Positions 31,901 to 40,926 of a stretch of 64,000 nt of DNA are shown here, piece after piece. The DNA comes from Ashinkailepas kermadecensis (Eukaryota > Arthropoda > Thecostraca > Neolepadidae). A program made the position numbers and the translations under genes. Within the stretch, counting starts at the first letter, position 1. Every line of letters begins with the position of its first letter. The stretch lies in contig JAOTOM010004787.1 in the NCBI GenBank assembly GCA_034440615.1, positions 399,001 to 463,000 on the forward strand, in the 5' to 3' direction. Under the pieces are notes generated by a model. It ran no database searches. It was not told the origin of the DNA and saw only the letters and a list, made by a program, of their open reading frames with translations.

Positions 31901-34900
31901 TTTCCCGTCCTGGTGTGATTTTTTCAGGTCTCATGTACCATAATTGTGTGTTTTCGCCATGATTTTGTCGTTAATCGGAACCCCACGCGTTTTTTTTCGT
32001 GGGCCTCTTGTGCGATTTTGCGGGCCCAGCCAGATATTTTTCAAGTTATCTGTAAGTTGTTTCAAGTTATCTCCTTTTTGTGGGGGTAGGCTTGATTTGG
32101 TTTGGGTCTCGATGTGAATTTTCAGGTCTCACTGTATTTCAGGAACAATTTTTTAGGCTCATATTATATTTTTTCGTGGGCCCGCGGTGTCTATTGGGCC
32201 TCGCATGCGAATTTTGGTGGCCCGAACGAAATTTTTGGTGCCCCAGTACAGTTTTGGTGCTTCGGCGCGATTTTTTGGGCCCGATGAGATTTGGATGGGG
32301 GCGCGATTCAGCATGTCCGAATCCTGGCGCAATTCTTCGGGACCCACCACCTCTCAGGGAGAGGAGGCATTTCTCCCACCCACTGGGTACGCCGCTACTG
32401 TCAAGAGGGGTTCAAGTCGCTTCACGCGCTCGCACAGCCCCCGGCTGGGAGGTTCAGTTGGAAACTGGTCCGATGAGGCTGCGCCGAGCCCGATCACAGC
32501 ATTACACGCGGTCCACGTCCGCAACAGCAACATACTGCACTCTGCACCGCATTACACGCGGTCCACGTCCGCAACATGCTGCACTCTGCACCGCATTACA
32601 CACGGTCCACGTCCGCAACATACTGCACTCTGCACCGCATTACACACGGTCCACGTCCGCAACATACTGCACTCTGCACCGCATTACACACGGTCCACGT
32701 CCGCAACATACTGCACTCTCCACCGCATTACACACGGTCCACGTCCGCAACGTACTGCACTCTGCACCGCATTACACGCGATCCACGTCCGCAACATACT
32801 GCACTCTCCACCGCATTACACACGGTCCACGTCCGCAACGTACTGCACTCTGCACCGCATTACACACGGTCCACGTCCGCAACATACTGCACTCTCCACC
32901 GCATTACACACGGTCCACGTCCGCAACGTACTGCACTCTGCACCGCATTACACGCGATCCACGTCCGCAACATACTGCACTCTCCACCGCATTACACACG
33001 GTCCACGTCCGCAACGTACTGCACTCTGCACCGCATTACACGCGATCCACGTCCGCAACATACTGCACTCTGCACCGCATTACACACGGTCCACGTCCGC
33101 AACGTACTGCACTCTGCACCGCATTACACGCGGTCCACATCCGCAACATACTGCACTCTGCACCGCATTACACGCGGTCCACGTCCGCAACATACTGCAC
33201 TCTGCACCGCATTACACACGGTCCACGTCCGCAACATACTGCACTCTGCACCGCATTACACACGGTCCACGTCCGCAACGTACTGCACTCTGCACCGCAT
33301 TACACGCGGTCCACGTCCGCAACATACTGCACTCTGCACCGCATTACACGCGGTCCACGTCCGCAACATACTGCACTCTGCACCGCATTACACACGGTCC
33401 ACGTCCGCAACATACTGCACTCTGCACCGCATTACACACGGTCCACGTCCGCAACATACTGCACTCTGCACCGCATTACACACGGTCCAGGTCCGCAACA
33501 TACTGCACTCTGCACCGCATTACACACGGTCCACGTCCGCAACGTACTGCACTCTGCACCGCATTACACGCGGTCCACGTCCGCAACATACTGCACTCTG
33601 CACCGCATTACACGCGGTCCACGTCCGCAACATACTGCACTCTGCACCGCATTACACGCGGTCCACGTTCGCAACATACTGCACTCTGCACCGCATTACA
33701 CACGGTCCACGTCCGCAACATACTGCACTCTGCACCGCATTACACACGGTCCACGTCCGCAACGTACTGCACTCTGCACCGCATTACACGCGGTCCACGT
33801 CCGCAACATACTGCACTCTGCACCGCATTACACGCGGTCCACGTCCGCAACATACTGCACTCTCCACCGCATTACACGCGGTCCACGTCCGCAACATACT
33901 GCACTCTGCACCGCATTACACGCGGTCCACGTCCGCAACGTACTGCACTCTGCACCGCATTACACGCGATCCACGTCCGCAACATACTGCACTCTCCACC
34001 GCATTACACACGGTCCACGTCCGCAACGTACTGCACTCTGCACCGCATTACACGCGATCCACGTCCGCAACATACTGCACTCTGCACCGCATTACACACG
34101 GTCCACGTCCGCAACATACTGCACTCTGCACCGCATTACACGCGGTCCACGTCCGCAACATACTGCACTCTGCACCGCATTACACGCGGTCCACGTCCGC
34201 AACATACTGCACTCTGCACCGCATTACACACGGTCCACGTCCGCAACATACTGCACTCTGCACCGCATTACACGCGGTCCACGTCCGCAACATATTGCAC
34301 TCTGCACCGCATTACACGCGGTCCGCGTCCGCAACATACTGCACTCTGCACCGCATTACACGCGGTCCACGTCCGCAACGTACTGCACTCTGCACCGCAT
34401 TACACGCGATCCACGTCCGCAACATACTGCACTCTGCACCGCATTACACACGGTCCACGTCCGCAACATACTGCACTCTGCACCGCATTACACACGGTCC
34501 ACGTCCGCAACATACTGCACTCTGCACCGCATTACAGGTCCACGCGGTCCACGTCCGCAACATACTGCACTCTGCACCGCATTACACGCGGTCCACGTCC
34601 GCAACATACTGCACTCTGCACCGCATTACACACGGTCCACGTCCGCAACATACTGCACTCTGCACCGCATTACACGCGGTCCACGTCCGCAACATACTGC
34701 ACTCTGCACCGCATTACACACGGTCCACGTCCGCAACATACTGCACTCTGCACCGCATTACACACGGTCCACGTCCGCAACATACTGCACTGCACCGCAT
34801 TACACGCGGTCCACGTCCGCAACATACTGCACTCTTCCACCGCATTACACACGGTCCACGTCCGCAACATACTGCACTCTGCACCGCATTACACGCGGTC

Positions 34901-37900
34901 CACGTCCGCAACATACTGCACTCTGCACCGCATTCTCAACACGAACGGCCTCGCCACCACACACCACACGCGCACTTTTTGGAAGCGTTGTCTACTTCTT
35001 GTGTCTGTTTTGTTTATGATTGTTTAAGCTCATTCCACCACACTGATGTCCACGGCACCCGTGCACTGGTGTCGTAGGCATCTCAGTGGCGGTGACTGTC
35101 TCTTATGTAGAAACAAAATAAACAATAGATTAGACCGCTGCCCCGCCAATAGAACAATAGACCGCTGCCTCGCCCAAACCCCCACCCGTCCGACAGACTG
35201 CGACGGCTGCTGGTCACCGCTAGTAAAGCTTCCTAAAGTCATCCGATAATTTCAGGCGGTGCTCTTGCATGGCGTGTGGTTTCCAGGTGGCGCCTTTCCA
35301 CACATCCTCATAGGCACTAATGTTGAATTTCCAACAGCTAGGTGGTGCTCAGCTGCTCGTGTCAACACTAGAGCCAACAGCCACGCTGGTCACTAGGTGG
35401 TGCTCAGCTTCTCGTGTCAACACTAGAGCCAACAGCCACGCTGGTCACCGATGTCGCCTGACCGTGTGTGCGCCGTCCAACAGGTTCGGTGATCGTCTTC
35501 ACCGGCCTGCTGTCCATGTTCTGTCTGGGCCGACGCATCAACCCCCGCCAGTGGATCGGCATCGTGCTCGTCATCATCGGACTGGCCGTGGTCGGCGTGT
35601 CCGACTTCCTGCTGCCCAACAACTCCGAAGGCTACGATACCAGCAACGTCATCCTCGGTGGGGAAGTGAGGCAGGCGGTGTGGTGTCAGCGGCCGGTGGT
35701 CAGCGGTGAGACAGGCGATGTGGTGTCAGAAGTGAGGCAGGCGGTGTGGTGTCAGCGGCTGGTGACCCTAGGTGAGGCAGACAGTGTGGTGTCAGCGGTG
35801 AGACAGGCGGTGTGGTGTCAGAAGTGAGGCAGGCGGTGTGGTATTAGCGGCCAGTGGCCCGAGGTGAGGACAACAGTGGTGCCGACGGTGAGATAGGCGA
35901 TGAAAGTAACTTGCGAGTGTTCACCGTGGCACGGCATTAACGCTAACCGACTAGCGCCTGTGGCATCGGGTTCACAAGCATGAGCTGCCTTTAAACAAAT
36001 CGTTCGGTTCGGTGGCGCACCCGGGTGGCACGGCCTCGCCTGGTGTCACCGGAGCGCTTCTCTGTTCACCGAGCCCGAGAACTCTGGACAGCCCTGCCGT
36101 GTACAATGCACACGGCTGGGCTGTCGGGACCGCTACTGCGGGAAGTCTAATAACAAATGCGTGAACAATACTGTCCGGCAAGGGTGCGGAACAGTGGAAA
36201 CTCTGCCGTGTACATAGCGCATGTATGGCTATGCAGTGTGCACTGCGAAAGATCCACGTTCTGGGGTCCAACTTTTTTCAAACAGTGATCACAAATAGTT
36301 CTGGCGGTGATTGTGATGATGGCAGTGACGGAGACGGGGACTGTAGCAGCGACGGCAGTGTTAAAATAATGATTTCTCGTTAGGTGTGAGATGTCGAAAC
36401 GAGTGCAGCAGAATGTCGAAATCTCTATGAAAGTAATGCTACTTAAAACCTTGTTAAGTCCTGCAAACCCAGTTTTGAGACAATTGTGTGCATAGGACTG
36501 TTCCCGTGTTGCGTGTTTTGAAAGGTACCTATTTGCGGGATACAGACATCAATGATAACGATACGAACACCTATGCTATAAACTGGCATTATAATACATG
36601 GCACATCACAGGTAATCCCTTCACCTGGAACTGTGCTATGGGATGTTCGTTATCACGATCCCGGATCCGTTACGGTGAGCAAAAGTATGATATTTGTCAA
36701 AGAGATACAGTTAGAAACGTGGAATGAAGACTTTACAAACACGTACCAAGAAGCACGATGTCGATACTTCCTTGGAAAGGATGTCAATTCAGTGTTCGGT
36801 AAGTGGTATATTCCACCCTATTTTGCGAATAATTTATCACTGAGCGACGGCGACCGTGGCGGTAGCGGTAGCGGTGGCGGTAACGGTACGCTTGGTCGGC
36901 AGGTGATGTGCTCATCATCGCCGCCCAGGTGGTGGCAGCGTGTCAGATGGTGCTCGAGGAGCGCTTTGTGACCAGCAGCAACGTGCCGCCTCTGATGGCC
37001 GTCGGCTGCGAGGGCCTGTTCGGCTTCACCATTCTCAGCATACTGCTGGTGCCCATGTACTACATCAAGGTGAACAGCACCTTCAGCAGCTCGCCCGAGT
37101 ACCGACTCGAGGACGCGCTCGACGCGTTCGTCCAGCTGGGCAACAACACGGAGCTGACTGTGGCCTTCTGTGGTGAGTGCGCGCTGATGTTCCACTTACG
37201 GCGCTGTCTTCGGCACTGTCTTGTCTGGTCATAGGCGCAGTCTCAGAAGTCTGACCGCAACTGCATTTGCAGATTTAGCAATGAGGAGTGATATGGGGAT
37301 GCCTGCTTTCTTTTTAATCTTTTTAATCATGACGTGGTGTATTCCACCACGTCATCGGGTCTTGTGTCCTCATCTGTCTTATGGAAGAGGCGAAGGCTGC
37401 TGTGGCTCTGCAAGGAATATGTCGCAGTGTCTGTATCAATGTGGTGTTGGTGACACTGATCACCGTGGAAATATGTGCAACCAGCACATAGAACGTATTG
37501 TACTTCTGTGTTATGTTTGAATAGCGTGACATGTGTTGGAACCAGATATAGCCAAATACGAGCAAGCAATTTTGGGCTCATCTGGGGATTTTACCAGCTT
37601 TCCTTGTGTCATTCCTTCGGAGTGTTTGCTTCTTTGTGTTTGTGATGGAACGTTTGAGGAATACTTGAAGCACTTTATATCACCCACTGAAACATCGGAA
37701 GTGCATTAGTAGCAAATGTTGAACTGAAGGCTCGCATAAGATGTCCATGTGATACTGAAGACACATAATTGCGATACATACTGCACAATAAATGTTGACA
37801 GCGTGGACCAAAATACACCCAACGATTCGACATGTGAAGCAATAACTGGTAAACCGAAACTCAAAATGCGAAACGCATGGCCGAACAAGCAAGACCTTTA

Positions 37901-40900
37901 GCAAGGTTGTGCCACGAACTACGAAAGGACTAAATGCATCACGTTAAGTTATCCTGTATTGCGAATATATTAAGTTATTTCCCATTTTCCAACGCCCTGG
38001 TCGTGCCTTGACGCGTTACTCTTCAGACACGAGGTTAATGTCGACATTGCAAATACACGTAGTGTCGCGCCAACATTGTGTTTAAACTGTAGAGAAATGT
38101 ACGTCAGCAGACTGGTAATAAGCTGTCTTGTCTGTAGCATGGATTTTAGCCATGCCTGTTTATCGTTTTTGCTGTGGCACAAAAATCGTCCGTTTGAACG
38201 TAACATGCCGCAGAGCAAACCCAAAGCTAACAAGCAAGCAAACCCAAAATTCCTCGGCAATTTTTTTTATTTAAAAGGATGGTAAAATGTACATCAGCAG
38301 GCAGGTATCGAATTTCCCAATCTCACTACAGCATGAGTTACAAACAGGGCAATGTGTAGACGGGCAGCTGGCCAGATGTTCACGTTAATTTGAATAGTAG
38401 CGGTCTTCAGCTTCAGCGATTAATTGCCTCGCCAGATATTTTGGAAATCGCCATGAAATCAACTCGACGTGAGATGCAGTGGCATTTACTTTCTTGTGAC
38501 TAGATGGACTTGTAGAAATGCGCTTGAAATGTCATGCTTTTCCGAGGCATTTACGGTATGCCGTCTAGTTGTTCCCTCAGGCCGCGCCGTGGCGCTAGTA
38601 GTCTTATGTCCGAGCTTGGCGCGTAATGAAATCAAGGACCACCTTGGCGCGTAACGGAATCAAGGACCACCTTGCCGCCTGGCAGCAGAGCTGGCAGCGA
38701 GCTGCGAGGCCGCTTTGATGGTTATGTGCATCAGTGGTGTTGGGGAATGATGGCGTCAACTTCAATGCCTCGCTGAATATGGTGGTTACGGTAAAACTAA
38801 CGACATTCAGACAAAGCTTGGCCATACACACAATGTTCGACCTGGAGTCGATTTGAAATGGACAGTGCCGATAAAGGATGGCGCTCTGTTACTGGACTAC
38901 ATCATCACGCTTGGTCTATCCGAAGCACTTCATTAGCCATTGGGAATCCTGAAGATGTCGGTTAGTTTTTCAATAACGTTTGACAAGGTCTAGGAGCACG
39001 AACGCAAACAGCCATGCCTCAGCAGTGCTGTTCAAAGATGAACTACTTCTCGCCTTAGTCTAGTCAGTTTGAATGCGAGCGACTATCCCACTGTTCAGCA
39101 CAGACGGGATGACAATAACACTGAGCAAATCTGCCGGTGAGCCCCACAATTTGCTTTTTTAATCCGTCCTTAGCTATCCCATCATCAAGCAAAACGTATG
39201 CCATCCCGGATATCAATTTCCGCTTCTGTTGCAAAACATTGCATTGCATTCAACTGATCGCTGGATCATGCTTTGACCAACTTACATGGACACAAAGGAC
39301 GGACATTACTTTTTATACTCGTATATGGAACATTATGCATGTAACGTAGCACCTCTAAGACGATATGGAAGTAGGAAATCATCCTGAGGTTGATATTTAA
39401 ACACCTTAAGCGAAGCATTAAATCCCTTGAATGGCCATGGCTGTGGCAGTTGCTATTATTATAGGCTGTGGCATGAAGACAAAATATATACATTACTACA
39501 TACATTGCATAACTATGTATATTCTTAGTTGCCTGGTCACACGTCTCTGCTCGGCCAGTGTATTTCTATGGTACTCCGTTTAATTGTATGTCATCTTGCC
39601 CCGTGGTTTTACCCAGGTACCATCGTCAGCATTGCGTTCTTCAATTTTGCCGGCATCTCGGTGACGAAGGAGATCAACGCCACGACGCGGATGGTGCTGG
39701 ACTCTGTGCGGACATTGGTCATCTACCTGGTGTCGCTGGCGCTCAAATGGCAGCAGTTCCAGTACCTGCAGGTGGGCGGCTCGCAGTGCCGGCAGACGCT
39801 GGCACCTGCTGCCGTGATGGGATGCGTCCGTCGGGTCTGCCGAGTTGGTCGACGACTTGGTCGGCACAGCTCCACAGCCGGCAATGCAACCGATTAACGC
39901 CCGAAAAGGCCGTCTTCAGTTGTTTTTTTTGGTTCAGTCACGAGTGCATTTTCGGCGAGTGTTCGCTGTACGTCTGGAGGGTATCCTCGATCGGGCTTGC
40001 AGTGGATCAGTGTTGTGTCGAGCGTTACAAAACGAAATCGCAGGGGTGTTCAGGTTCGCCGTGGTGTTTTATAATCGATTCCTGATATCAACCCCCGGTT
40101 GAATTTTCAAACACTCTTTCAAGTAGCAGATCATGCGGTTGCTCTTTTTTGTGAACCATTGCAAACCGCACTGCAATTGGAACGAAGCTCGATAAAAATG
40201 AATAGTGCTAGGGACTACTGGCGCCATAATACCGTTCCTAATTATATCGGTTGTTTGTTGAAATGTAAAACGTAGCTGGATGTCTGCCTGGTCCATGATG
40301 TACCCGATCTATCCCCACCCGTCTCGCTCGGCTCCGAGACCGGAGGCTTCCATTTTCGGTGTACTTGGTTACGTACGCATAGAGTATGTTGGTCATTTAT
40401 AATGTGTTGCTGTAGCTGGGCACATCCCGATCCGTCTCTTGGTGGCGTGAGTAGGTCGTCATGTGTGGATGGTGCGTTGGTTTGCTGCTTTACTTGAATG
40501 AAGTATCAATGATTTTGGGAACTTTTTCCGAGCTTAGCATTTCGGTGCCTGATGATTTTGATAAAATGTTCGTTGATGGAGCTTGCAGTTCTAAACACAT
40601 ACTGTTGGCCTGAATTGCCTTGGTACCGTCGCCCCCCCTCCCCCTGTGACCGATTCTCACTCCGCCGGCAGCCGATCGGCTTCATCGTCCTGCTGACGGG
40701 AATGTCCGTCTACAACGACGTGATCGTCACGCCGTTCATGCGCCAACGCGGCTGGATTCCCGGTAATGACGACGACGGCGAGGAGCCGCTGCTTGACGGT
40801 GCAACGCTACCGGCTGAGGCCGAGCCCGAGCCCGATGCTGAGCTCGAGCCCAAGGCCGAGCCCGAGCTCGAGGCCGAGCCGGAGCCCGAGCCCGAGTCGG

Positions 40901-40926
40901 AGGCCGAGGCCAGGACGCACCGCTAG
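19845..40926 (+). CDS. SLC35F6: SLC35F6-like multi-pass membrane protein, complete, six exons
   Basis: The CDS joins 19845-19921, 25755-26059, 35484-35657, 36903-37172, 39617-39771 and 40672-40926. The total is 1236 nt, 411 residues plus TAG, and all junctions are in phase with GT-AG introns. The start MEWTKYQLFLAVLMVITGS and the segments PPAMCDMIGTSTMYIGLTLT, YASSFQMLRG, MVLEERFV, LEDALDAF and AFFNFAGISVTKE are close to human SLC35F6. About ten hydrophobic segments fit the DMT/EamA nucleotide-sugar-transporter-like fold. Human SLC35F6 is reported in lysosomes and mitochondria and binds ANT2; its substrate is not settled. The protein is longer than the ~370-residue family because of an acidic Pro/Glu/Ala tail (residues 359-411). 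Intron 2 (9.4 kb) carries large minisatellites. Confidence 0.95.
19928..21986 (+). other. SLC35F6 intron 1, first part
   Basis: No gene. A 20-bp perfect palindrome (GTAGGTAGGTACCTACCTAC) lies at 20038-20057. GGGGCGGATCC-like heads of a dispersed repeat occur near 20650 and 20980, and G-runs near 21058 and 21181. Confidence 0.55.
21987..22473 (+). mobile_element. hAT-type MITE, copy 2 (487 bp)
   Basis: It starts TGGTGTTAAAATAATG and ends TAATTTAACACTG. It is the same length as copy 3 and collinear with copies 1 and 3. The flanking octamers TGACCAGC and TGCCGAGC agree at 6 of 8 positions, consistent with a decayed 8-bp duplication. An ACACAAACACACAAACACGC stretch is expanded inside. No transposase is encoded. 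Confidence 0.88.
22474..24202 (+). other. SLC35F6 intron 1, middle part
   Basis: No gene seen. A CAGGGGCGGATAAAGG head near 23365 resembles those near 20650. Overlapping open frames of 60-124 codons have no family features. Confidence 0.5.
24217..24385 (+). mobile_element. tRNA-Val-like SINE, copy C, with 14-bp TSD
   Basis: The head resembles tRNA-Val (loop CUCACA, anticodon CAC) with box B GGGTTCGAATCTC. It is followed by the family tail GGCGTGAGAGATTGGCGACG, CTATATGAC, GTCGTAAAACC, and an A/C-rich end (AACCAACCACCAACA). The 14-bp sequence TCCACTCACGCAGT flanks it exactly (24203-24216 and 24386-24399), as expected for LINE-driven retroposition. It is not a functional tRNA gene. Confidence 0.93.
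24400..25620 (+). other. SLC35F6 intron 1, last part
   Basis: AT-rich, with recurring ACAAACGATGTG and CACAA-type strings. No gene seen. Confidence 0.5.
25621..25690. repeat. 70-bp imperfect palindrome with a perfect 12-bp core
   Basis: GTGTATTCACAC (25640-25651) and GTGTGAATACAC (25660-25671) are perfect inverted arms around the 8-bp spacer CGAATTCA. The arms extend outward to 31 bp with 26 matches. It ends 64 bp before exon 2 of SLC35F6. Confidence 0.9.
25755..26059 (+). CDS. SLC35F6: SLC35F6 exon 2
   Basis: Acceptor GCGCAG|A completes Lys, then WADTLES. It continues through FNHPFVQACSMFVGEFSC and FNPFIFLPPAMCDMIGTS to YASSFQMLR plus one base of Gly at donor AGAG|GTCAGT. It holds the second to fourth hydrophobic segments and the most conserved PPAMCD motif. 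Confidence 0.96.
26060..30279 (+). other. SLC35F6 intron 2, first part
   Basis: No gene seen in 4.2 kb. A perfect 13-bp-arm hairpin lies at 28984-29017. A stretch ending CTGGCTGCGCCACTGG near 30180 looks like the terminus of a dispersed repeat read backwards. Confidence 0.5.
28984..29017. repeat. perfect hairpin, 13-bp arms
   Basis: CACAACAACGGCA and TGCCGTTGTTGTG flank the 8-bp spacer CAATAATC. Partial pairing (ATCTG) continues outside the arms. The role is unknown. Confidence 0.85.
30280..31015 (+). repeat. 82-bp minisatellite, about 8 copies, in SLC35F6 intron 2
   Basis: The unit contains GGGCCAGCCAACACCACATT, GGGACTGGGAGGGGCTACAC and CCGGTCCTAGACCAGCGGAG, and closes CTACACCCGGAT. Central copies are almost identical; the edges are degenerate and some units carry deletions (near 30755 and 30815). 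Frames on both strands are array artefacts. Confidence 0.95.
31016..32498 (+). other. SLC35F6 intron 2, between the two arrays
   Basis: No gene seen. From 31780 to 32290 there is a loose ~35-bp T-rich phrase (GGGCCC.., CGATTTT..) repeated with many changes, which looks like a decayed tandem repeat. Confidence 0.5.
32499..34938 (+). repeat. 44-bp minisatellite, about 55 copies, in SLC35F6 intron 2
   Basis: The unit is GCATTACACGCGGTCCACGT followed by CCGCAACATACTGCACTCTG and CACC. Variants alternate at fixed sites (ACGCGG/ACACGG/ACGCGATCC, AACATA/AACGTA, CTCTGC/CTCTCC) and recur as dimers or trimers, a higher-order pattern. Because 44 is not a multiple of 3 and the unit has no stop in any + frame, three overlapping + frames of 833-979 codons stay open. 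I do not read these as genes. Confidence 0.96.
34939..35340 (+). other. SLC35F6 intron 2, last part
   Basis: No gene seen between the 44-bp array and the 55-bp duplication. Confidence 0.5.
35341..35448 (+). repeat. 55-bp tandem duplication just upstream of SLC35F6 exon 3
   Basis: GGTGGTGCTCAGCTGCTCGT and its continuation, GTCAACACTAGAGCCAACAG, then CCACGCTGGTCACTA, occur twice in a row with one or two changes. The second copy ends 35 bp before the exon 3 acceptor. Confidence 0.92.
35484..35657 (+). CDS. SLC35F6: SLC35F6 exon 3
   Basis: Acceptor CCAACAG|GT completes Gly, then SVIVFTGLLSMFCLGRRINP, the hydrophobic IGIVLVIIGLAVVGVSDFLL, and a polar loop ending NVIL plus one base of Gly. The donor is CTCG|GTGGGG. 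The segment equals the FTGLLSVAFLGRRL-IAGLVVVGLADLL region of human SLC35F6. Confidence 0.94.
35658..35890 (+). repeat. GTGAGGCAGGCGGTGTGGTGTCAG array starting at the exon 3 donor
   Basis: About seven degenerate ~28-33 bp units, built on GGTGAGGCAGGCGGTGTGG and TGTCAGCGG, begin within 10 bp of the splice donor. Each unit holds a donor-like GTGAG and an acceptor-like TGTCAG. Confidence 0.88.
35891..36347 (+). other. SLC35F6 intron 3 before the MITE
   Basis: No gene seen. It is rich in short GACGG runs near the MITE insertion point. Confidence 0.5.
36356..36842 (+). mobile_element. hAT-type MITE, copy 3 (487 bp, perfect 8-bp TSD)
   Basis: It starts CAGTGTTAAAATAATG and ends TAATTTATCACTG. The octamer AGCGACGG is duplicated at 36348-36355 and 36843-36850. 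It is collinear with copies 1 and 2 and lies in the same orientation. Only 60 bp separate its right end from SLC35F6 exon 4, so it replaces the usual branch-point region of that intron. Confidence 0.94.
36903..37172 (+). CDS. SLC35F6: SLC35F6 exon 4
   Basis: Acceptor TCGGCAG|GT completes Gly, then DVLIIAAQVVAACQMVLEER, PLMAVGCEGLFGFTILSILL, VPMYYI and LEDALDAFVQLGNN, ending TVAFC plus one base of Gly at donor TGTG|GTGAGT. It is the most conserved central part of SLC35F6. Confidence 0.96.
37173..39616 (+). other. SLC35F6 intron 4
   Basis: 2.4 kb of mostly AT-rich sequence without a gene or repeat that I recognise. The donor is GTGAGT and the acceptor is TTTACCCAG. Confidence 0.6.
39617..39771 (+). 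CDS. SLC35F6: SLC35F6 exon 5
   Basis: It completes Gly and encodes TIVSIAFFNFAGISVTKEIN, ATTRMVLDSVRTLVIYLVSL and ALKWQQFQYLQ, then donor GCAG|GTGGGC. FFNFAGISVTKE and ATTRMVLDS are near-identical to human SLC35F6. Confidence 0.96.
39772..40671 (+). other. SLC35F6 intron 5
   Basis: 0.9 kb, no gene or repeat seen. The acceptor is TCCGCCGGCAG after a C-rich tract. Confidence 0.6.
40672..40926 (+). CDS. SLC35F6: SLC35F6 exon 6 with acidic C-terminal tail
   Basis: It encodes PIGFIVLLTGMSVYNDVIVT (the last membrane segment) and GWIPG. A tail of Asp/Glu and repeated E-x-E-P dipeptides follows to THR and TAG at 40924-40926. The tail codons GAG/CCC are a short coding repeat and the likely reason the protein exceeds the family length. 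Confidence 0.94.
   Translation, partial: PIGFIVLLTGMSVYNDVIVTPFMRQRGWIPGNDDDGEEPLLDGATLPAEAEPEPDAELEPKAEPELEAEPEPEPESEAEARTHR

Noticed and set aside
32080..35077. Three overlapping + strand open frames of 833-979 codons
   Set aside because: They are created by a 44-bp tandem array without stops in any + frame; the same peptide repeats appear in all three frames, and the region is intronic in SLC35F6.
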